From assembly GCA_944989445.1 (NCBI GenBank), contig CALYLW010000281.1, positions 260,824 through 324,823 of the forward strand: a stretch of 64,000 nucleotides of DNA. Direction: 5' to 3'. The translations under genes and the position numbers were made by a program. Positions 57,011 through 64,000 of this stretch are shown here, one piece after another; the first letter of the stretch is position 1, and the number at the start of each line of letters is the position of its first letter. The notes beneath the pieces were generated by a model that worked only from the letters and a program-made list of their open reading frames with translations, had not been told where the DNA came from and searched no databases. This DNA is from Ampullaceana balthica (taxonomy: Eukaryota; Mollusca; Gastropoda; Lymnaeidae).

Positions 57011-57901
57011 AGAAGAGAAAAAGATTGCATTGAATTGAGTAAAATTCCAGCATCTGATCTCGTTTTCCGAGTTACTTCTTCGGATGTCAATTTTTCCAAG
57101 ACGCTTGAAATTTTAAATTTAAAGTATGTCTTTTTCGAAATTATTATGCCTATTGTGGTGTTTATTGACAGAGAAATTTGAACATTTACATATTCCTGTC
57201 ATAAATCTTAATAATTTTCCATAAAATAGAAGAATTCAAATTATTTACACATTACTATTACTTCAATTTGATAGGCGTAACATGATTAATGAATAACCGT
57301 ATTTTAATGAAAAACACAAATTATTTGTGCTACTTTAATGCAATAAAAACCAAATAAATTTAATTTTTAATAACTTACCTAACAATAATTTACTGAAAAC
57401 TGAAACAGTAATATAAATTACTACTTGCAAGTTAAACACAATATTTGAACCACCATGCATTGTAGGTACTTGTTCGCGCATCATTCTGCGAATGTCGAAA
57501 TATTCCACGTACAAACTGTCGTGGCAATATTAATAGCACACATTATTCGGCCCAGCAGTGATGTGTTTTTGGGGTAGTTTTCTTATAAAAGCGTCATCTG
57601 TGACTCTTACCGCTTAGTTTTCCAAACACATGGATACGTTTTGAGCGATTAAAATTTTTTGAACGGTTTTGCGTAAGTTATAATATTCACAATGTATCAA
57701 ACAAATGTTTTGCGATTCCGTTAATTAAAACTCGAAATTACGAATATTTTTCTTCACCTTGGTTTTACCCCTTTAAAAGAAAAAGGGCAGTTATCGGAAA
57801 TGATTGTACCTTTCAAATGCCCACAAATGCCCACAAATGCCGCCCCTAAATGAGTGCCGCCCGGGGCGGACCGCCCCCCTCGCTACGCCACTGCATGTAA
57901 C

Positions 57902-58420
57902 ATCATTTGTGATAATCTTCTGTATAGTAGGAGCGGCTGTAACAGATCTCAAATAGTTTTAGTTTCTGTAACATCACGTGATTTATTGGCAAATAACAGC
58001 TGTAAAATCAATAATTTCAGTGTCGAAAACATACTTCGTAGCATTGAATTTCCCAAAATTTCCCAAATTTGCAATGCGCTCGTTTCAAAATTACCACAGC
58101 TACTGATTTGAGATCGATAACCGTGATTTGCTGATCGATTGAACACCAGCTAGCATCACTGTCAACTGGTCGATCCCACATTAGCTAGCACCACGGTCAA
58201 CAAGCGATCGGGGCGATAAAGAACAAACCTGTATCGAGAGAAACAAAACACTGTATATTATTTCGTCGATAGAAACTTAAAAAAAAAGTACATTAGTTCG
58301 TCGATAGAAACTTAAAAAACCGTACATTAGTTTGTCGAAAGAAACTTTAAAAAACCCGTACAATAGTTTGTCGATAGAAACTAAAAAACAGTTCATTAGT
58401 TTGTCGATAGATCGTTCCGA
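57902..58420. repeat. Short spacer with 40-bp repeats
   Basis: GTTTGTCGATAGAAACTT-like words recur about five times at 58260-58415. The first part (ATAATCTTCTGTATAG) matches the SINE tail at 63093. Confidence 0.6.
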
Positions 58421-58428
58421 TGATAGCG

Positions 58429-59350
58429 CAGGGTTGCCATATTGGCCTTTTTAAGGCCAAATTCTTAAAATTTGGCCTTTTTAAAGAAGGTTTGGCCTTA
58501 AAAATTTTTTTTGGCCTTTTGGCCTTTTTTGGGCCTTTTTCTTAAAAAGAAATAAAAATATTTACAATATATATAAAATAATCTTTATCACGAAAAAAAA
58601 ATTAATTAATAAATTTAAAAAAAATAATAACCGAATTAATTATTTCCTATTTTTGAATAGCTTACGTGTATTTTAGACATTAAAAAGTTTTTAAAAAGTT
58701 TAACGAAGAGGCAATTAAGACAAAGCCAGATATAGAATGCAGCTCACACTTTTAGACGCTATTGTTAGAGTCAGGGCTGAGCTTTTGTTTACAAATAAAT
58801 GCAGTAAGGACTTTGTCATGTCACCAAGAATGCTTGATGACTTGACATCTGATAAAGTTTCTTATAATACTACAAATAGCAGTCTAGAGGAAAAGGATGA
58901 CCTAAAGCTTTTCTTTCAAATTTGTATGTTAGTATCATAGTCTATTTATTTTGTGAGTACAACCATACATACGAACATTGGAATTTACACATTTTTAAAT
59001 TCTTTTTCTCCTGGTTCTACCTTCATTTTAAATAGTTAACTAATTTTCAGCCGTTATGAGCCGCCCATAAATGACGTCACGCGATTTTGGCAGATTTTTC
59101 AATGCATTTTCACAACCCCTCGTCACACGTAATCAAGAGCTAGACCTTTTCCAATATGATGTCACAGTTCTTAAAAGCACCCTCCCCCTCGTCATACATC
59201 GCTACGAATCTGTAACCCCCTCCCGCCTCATAGGTGCGTGACGTCATTTTTGTTGACATTTTTCATTTAAAATAAGTTTGGCCTTTTTTTGGCCTTTTTT
59301 GGCAGTCAGTTTGGCCTTTTACCCAAATTACAATCTGGCAACCAACCCTG
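58429..59350 (+). mobile_element. hAT transposon remnant with perfect 8-bp duplication
   Basis: The left end CAGGGTTGCCATATTGGCC and the right end, as reverse complement CAGGGTTGGTTGCCAGA, with subterminal TTTGGCCTTTTT repeats on both sides. The duplication TGATAGCG is perfect (58421-58428 and 59351-59358). A 67-codon plus frame at 58737-58940 (AELLFTNKCSKDFVMSPRML) resembles the C-terminal part of a hAT transposase. A GGGGCCGTCC-like MITE is nested inside. Confidence 0.85.
59058..59252. mobile_element. GGGGCCGTCC-type MITE, short diverged copy
   Basis: Left GCCGCCCATAAATGACGTCA, right ends in GGTGCGTGACGTCATTTTTG; interior CCTCGTCACACGTAATC. Nested in the hAT at 58429. Confidence 0.55.
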
Positions 59351-59359
59351 TGATAGCGG

Positions 59360-59730
59360 GATATTAATTTGTGCATTGTACGGGGCTGAGAGCGGTGAAT
59401 AACACTCATGTCATAAAGATATTTCAATAAAAACGGATATTAGTCTTGATGAAACCTGGACAAAGAAAAAATACACAATGAAAAATTCGAATTACCCTCC
59501 CACTAACACAGCTCTAATATTGTATTGTATGTGACATAAAATAATAAAAATAATTTGACAATTTATAAAGCGCAGTAACCAAGCAAGCAGCTGGACTAAC
59601 AGTGCTTAACATAAGAATAGTGTATACACATTTATTTATCAACGCATTCCATATATAACGTCAATACCATTCATATCCTAACTACAACACACCATGACAT
59701 TACGGTCACAACCACTAGCCACTGCCAATG
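59360..59730. other. Spacer, nothing recognised
   Basis: No gene or repeat was recognised. Confidence 0.4.
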
Positions 59731-59734
59731 TTAT

Positions 59735-60775
59735 GCTATATATGTGACATCAAATGTCACTAGCACCTCCACACATTGTGCAGTATGTGACATCAAATAT
59801 CACAACAAGCACCTACGTTGTGTAGTATGTGACATCAAATATCACAGCACCGCCCAACATTGTGCTGTGTAAGACACCAAATATCACAGCACCGCCCAAC
59901 ATTGTGCTGTGTAAGACACCAAATATCACAGCACCGCCCAAAATCGTGCTGTATGCGACATAAAATATCACAAGCACCTCCATACTTTGTGTAGTATGAG
60001 ACATCAAATGTCACAAGCACCTCGATACTTTGTAGTATGTGACATCAAATATCACTAGCACCTCCTTACTTTGTGTAGTATGTGACATCAAATGTCACAA
60101 GCACCTCCATACTTTGTGTAGTATGTGACATCAAATGTCACTAGCACCTCCACACATAGTGCAGTATGTGACATCAAATATCACAACAAGCACCTAACTA
60201 CGTTGTGCAGTATGTGACATCAAATGTCACAATCACCCCCATAATTTGTGTAGTATGTGACATCAAATGTCACAAGCACCTCCATACTTTGTGTAGTATA
60301 TGACATCAAATGTCACAGCACAGTCCCACATCGTGCTGTATGTGACATCAAATGTCACAGCATAGTCCCACATCGTGCGGTATGTGTCATCAAATGTCAC
60401 AGCACAGTCCCACATCATGATGTATGCGACATCAAATGTCACAGCACAGTCCCACATCGTGCTGTATGTGTGTCATCAAATGTCACAGCACAGTCCCACA
60501 TCGTGCTGTATGAGACATCAAATGTCACAGCACAGTCCCACATCGTGCTGTATGTGTCATCAAATGTCACAGCACCGTCCCACATCGTGCTGTATGAGAC
60601 ATCAAATGTCACAGCACAGTCCCACATCGTGCTGTATGAGACTTCAAATGTCACAGCACAGTCCCACATCGTGCGGTATGTGTCATCAAATGTCACAGCA
60701 CCGTCCCATATCGTGCTGTATGTGTCATCAAATGTCACAGCACCGTCCCACATCGTTTGCTGTATGTGACAAGTT
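59735..60775. repeat. About 42-bp minisatellite with a palindrome in each unit
   Basis: About 24 copies of a 40-43-bp unit. Most contain TGTGACATCAAATGTCACA or a close form, an inverted repeat with 8-bp arms and a 3-bp centre. Left copies have CCTCCATACTTTGTG and right copies GTCCCACATCGTGC. Open frames on both strands are artefacts. Confidence 0.95.
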
Positions 60776-60779
60776 GACT

Positions 60780-61298
60780 ATCCCACCTCGTCCGTAACAT
60801 TCAATCCACACTGGCACACCGGTCTATGACACGGAAACGAGATAACGGATCAGGCCATTGCCCGAAATAGCACGTGTTATTTCCTTTTCATCCAAACTTG
60901 TAATCCTGTTTCCATGTACGCTTTTTTTATAAACGAGATTGCTTGCCCCTTATTGATAGACTTCAGTGTGGGTAACTGCCCTTACTTAATGAGCTTGCCG
61001 GTAATTATTACACGCCAAAGAGTATTGAAAACATTCTTTGTTTGCTTGCGGTGAGGCCAAAAACCTGGCCCCACCGGTGTGACATGCCTCACGCGTTGGA
61101 CAATGGACCTGTTCATTTCAAGTCGGGCTTACATCACTAACGTAAGCACTGGAGGCGTGGAGGGGAGATAGGGTGCAACGCCTAATTTTCCGGCTCAAAT
61201 TTTGAACAATTTGTGATTTTTTTACAGTGTTTGTTTGTGAGGGTGGGTGGTGGGGGTTAATATGCTAGATAACTCAATTGTTAATAGGACATTTAATG
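60780..61298. other. Spacer, nothing recognised
   Basis: GC-richer than average around 61040-61160 but without an exon-like frame. Confidence 0.4.
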
Positions 61299-61299
61299 T

Positions 61300-61554
61300 T
61301 AGGTGGCCGTCCATAAAGTACGTCACGCTCCAGAGGGGAGGAGGGGGTGTAAGAAAGTGTGACAGGGGGAGAGGTCCGGCCCTGTGTGACGTCACGCTGT
61401 TTTATATTAAATTTTAATTATTTTGTTAATAAAAAACTAAATTTTGTTCGAAAGTGTGGCGTACTGGGGGGGGGGTCCTAGATTTGTGACAGGGGGGAGG
61501 GGGTGAGTTCAAAATGTTCAAAAATAGCGTGACGTACTTTATGGACGGCCCCTA
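61300..61554. mobile_element. GGGGCCGTCC-type MITE, full copy
   Basis: Left end GGTGGCCGTCCATAAAGTAC, right end GTACTTTATGGACGGCCCC: clean inverted termini of about 19 bp. TAG occurs at both borders. Confidence 0.8.
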
Positions 61555-61555
61555 G

Positions 61556-62225
61556 GACGCAATAATCTTCTGTATAGAAGGTGCGTCTGTATAGATAAGA
61601 CAAGGCAATAAGGCGACACACACCAAAAAGTTATTGCAAAATAAAATAGCCAATTTTAAAAGAGAATCTTTATTCGTCGACTTTGTAATCATGGGCCGAA
61701 AAACTGAGCCCCGCGATGCCATTTAAATCCGGCCCGCCGACAGTACTTAAATGATAAAGGCGATTGACAGAGCGTATGGCATACGAGACGTTGTCATACA
61801 ATTTAAATACTACGTTTTCAATGCCAACTCATCACACGTGTGGAAGAATCTGATCTTAAAGTTTACTTTATCAATTATTTTATTGAGATTTTTTTACGCA
61901 CATGTGCGCACCAGGTCTGATGTAAAAAAATAATTTTTAATTAAAAAATTATCTTATAATAATAAAAGGCAGTTGTCTGTGCGGGCCTCGATAGCCGATT
62001 GGTCCCTCAAACTCCTACAGACTCCTACAGCCAATCACTAGCGGAGAAACATTAAATCTCATTTCCATATTGAACAAATTTACGCGGACATTCAAAACGA
62101 TTTATTTTTGGTGCAGTATTTTTTTCAAGACTTTATTTTCAGCGGTTCGCGTTGGGATTTGTAGTCAACAACTTTGGTTTTACGTGTAATTTATTATAAC
62201 TATAATGTATATTATTTTTGACGCG
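61556..62225. other. Spacer with a SINE-tail-like start and a TIR-unit-like end
   Basis: GACGCAATAATCTTCTGTAT at 61556 matches the SINE tail at 63090. GGGATTTGTAGTCAACAACT at 62153 resembles the linker after the TIR units near 13535. No gene was recognised. Confidence 0.4.
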
Positions 62226-62244
62226 ATACAAATGTATGGCCGGT

Positions 62245-62508
62245 CGGGTCTCTCGACAAACCGCGTTGGAGAGGAGGTAGGGTCTCTGGACAGACCGCGG
62301 TGAGGGGGGGGAGGTAGGGTCTCTGGACAGACCGCAGTGTGGGAGGAGGTAGGGTCTCTGGACAGACCGCGGTGTGGGGGGAGGTAGGGTCCCTGGACAG
62401 ACCGCTGTGGTGGGGAAGTAGGGTCTCTGGACAGACTGCGGTGTGGGAGGTAGGGTCCCTGGACAGACCGCGGTGTGGGGGGGAGGTAGGGTCTCTGGAC
62501 AAAGCCTC
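62245..62508. repeat. About 35-bp G-rich minisatellite
   Basis: Seven to eight copies of a unit containing GGTAGGGTCTCTGGACAGAC and CGCGGTGTGGG, with a variable G-run. Minus-strand frames of about 110 codons are artefacts. Confidence 0.95.
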
Positions 62509-62867
62509 TGGTTGAAACGACGACTGATGACATTTCATTTTGGAGTCAGTTGATGTGGATGTTGTGATGTCCTACCATAAACTTTGCAGGTCACCCTACA
62601 CTTATTCCCGTCCTTGGACGGGCTTTATTGCTAGTAATTAATATTTCACTGTCTTTCATAACTTTTAGCAAGTAAATATTTTATTCGTCTCTTTTTTTTC
62701 TTCCACAAACCGCGGACATGGAGGGCCAAGAACTTGTTTTCGTCTAGAATGTTTATGCGGCCCGCGCTCGTAATTTCGTCAGCCATCTGGCCCACTGTGA
62801 AAAACGTTTGGTGACTCCTCGAATTCGTGCCAACGTTTGGGGATTCGATTTTGATTCCCTTATTTAT

Positions 62868-63138
62868 CATCGGTGGTCGAGTGGCAAGCGCTCGGCTGGC
62901 GTACCGATGGTCACGGGTTACAATCCATGTGAAGGCAAGGATTTGTTCCTGGGGCTAAGGGCGTCCCGGAGTCCACCCAGCTTCGAATGGGTACCTAGGG
63001 AAACAAAGGAAGCTGGGTAATGCGTGGAACCCTCATAGCCGTGGCCTGGGAACACTGTCTCACTTGCCAACAGAGCGGCATGGTCTGTGGACGCAATAAT
63101 CTTCTGCATAGAATGAGCGTCTGTATAGATAAGACAAG
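62868..63138 (+). mobile_element. tRNA-derived SINE
   Basis: Box A-like TGGTCGAGTGGC and box B-like GGTTACAATCC stand about 40 bp apart as in a tRNA-derived promoter. The body holds GAGTCCACCCAGCTTCGAAT and GGGTACCTAGGGAAAC, a conserved SINE central segment known to me from other animal SINEs. It ends GACGCAATAATCTTCTGC, which also occurs at 61556. Confidence 0.75.
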
Positions 63139-63600
63139 ACATTTCAGACAAAAGCGATCATAAACAATCAGGAATTCATTATTTGTGATTATACAACGGC
63201 AGCGCTTCCAAAACGTCTGATAGATTACATTGATATTTGATGACTTTGACTAATGAATCTTGAGTCTTGGACGACGGTTCTAATCAACGGACCGGTCAGT
63301 CTTGTTAACACTCATGTCGAAATCGTACTGTGTAGATGAACTGAACAATGGGCCTACGACTATGGATTTTATAGAAAGTTTGGGCAGAGAACAAGACGTA
63401 GTACTTGTTATTCAAAGTCTGCCCCATGTTTTGAATTATTTTGTATTGTTTCACTTGCTAGATTAAACATTTCTAATATTCAGGATCAATTCAGTTTGAT
63501 ACAATAATTATCTGGCTTCTTACACTTTCTTTTCTCCTTATATTCAAAAAAAAATATATTTACAACAAAACCAAGACACTCTTTCTACCAGTGTTTTGTA
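63139..63600. other. Spacer, nothing recognised
   Basis: AT-rich; no gene or repeat was recognised. Confidence 0.4.
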
Positions 63601-63608
63601 CTCTACAT

Positions 63609-63794
63609 CAGTGCTTCTCAAAGTGGTGGTCCGCGGACCGCTGCCGGTCCGTGGGCCATCCGCTGCCGGTCCGCAGATGTTCTCAAAAAAAGGACCGAAA
63701 AAATTGTCAGTGCAGGGAAAATAGTGCACCGGTCCCTGGTGCAATGGAAAAAATTCCTGCCGGTCCGCCATACTAAAAAGTTTGAGAAGCACTG
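63609..63794. mobile_element. 186-bp Buster-type hAT MITE
   Basis: Termini CAGTGCTTCTCAAA and TTTGAGAAGCACTG are perfect inverted repeats. The duplication CTCTACAT is perfect (63601-63608 and 63795-63802) and fits nnnTAnnn. The interior repeats CTGCCGGTCCG three times. No coding capacity. Confidence 0.95.
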
Positions 63795-64000
63795 CTCTAC
63801 ATGAACATACATCATATTGATACCATTGTTATTACTAGTTTTAACAGTGAATTATTTCAGTCTTCGCATCAAATTTTCTACAAACAACTCAGAGAGCAGC
63901 CAATAGTTGTATCACATATTTAATTTCCTAAGACCCACAATGAACTTGGACATTAGTGGCCAAGTAGAAGATATCCGGCAGGCTAACACAATGTTGGTTT

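Larger units (their letters stand above)
55436..57893 (-). mobile_element. hAT transposon with perfect 8-bp duplication
   Basis: The left end CAGTGGCGTAGCTAG and the right end, as reverse complement CAGTGGCGTAGCGAG, are inverted repeats. The duplication CATGTAAC is perfect (55428-55435 and 57894-57901). It contains a full GGGGCCGTCC MITE near its left end and a minus-strand transposase fragment at 56744-57010. Confidence 0.9.

Noticed and set aside
60257..60797. Frames of 140-170 codons on plus and 104 on minus
   Set aside because: Palindromic 42-bp array keeps both strands open.
62868..62935. tRNA gene
   Set aside because: Only boxes A and B are present; no acceptor-stem pairing, and a SINE body follows.

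Overview
The window looks like nuclear DNA of an invertebrate animal, most likely a gastropod mollusc. This is an inference from intron-rich genes with GT/AG splice sites, a GH16 beta-1,3-glucanase/glucan-recognition gene, a small secreted phospholipase A2, tRNA-headed SINEs and many hAT transposons. The species cannot be fixed from the sequence alone. There are no bacterial operons, rRNA genes or CRISPR arrays.

Three protein-coding genes can be assembled. (1) A 12-exon GH16 gene on the minus strand (11270 to 1379, 438 residues) has a signal peptide and an intact ExDxxE catalytic motif; every exon junction keeps phase. (2) A 4-exon secreted phospholipase A2 gene on the plus strand (22151 to 29301, 157 residues) carries a Buster-type hAT transposon in intron 2. 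(3) A 2-coding-exon gene on the minus strand (33792 to 31469, 567 residues) encodes an unrecognised, mostly disordered protein with a C-terminal RVxF-like motif and a short upstream ORF that overlaps its start. The genes have no evident functional link.

Roughly a quarter of the window is tandem repeat: about 30 arrays with units from 2 to about 68 bp. Most long uninterrupted reading frames lie inside these arrays and are not genes. Between and inside the genes are hAT elements with target-site duplications (4987, 25715, 40609, 51428, 55436, 58429, 63609), six copies of a GGGGCCGTCC-type MITE, a tandem block of TIR-ended 440-bp units (12990-14972), a LINE reverse-transcriptase relic (17092-17950), SINEs, and Penelope-like dispersed repeats.

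The most striking structure is the relation between tandem arrays and splice sites. In the GH16 gene the 3' end of exon 6 plus its splice donor has been amplified about 23 times into intron 6. The end of exon 3 plus its donor has been amplified about 7 times into intron 3. A decoy copy of the exon 7 acceptor sits in intron 6, and the last acceptor is preceded by about 670 nt containing no AG dinucleotide. In the phospholipase gene the first coding exon (67 nt) is squeezed between a 17-bp and a 35-bp array. Exon/intron boundaries therefore appear to have seeded, or been colonised by, minisatellites. A second notable structure is a four-layer nest at 50.1-55.05 kb: minisatellite, hAT, retroelement, Penelope-like element, each layer supported by a direct duplication.
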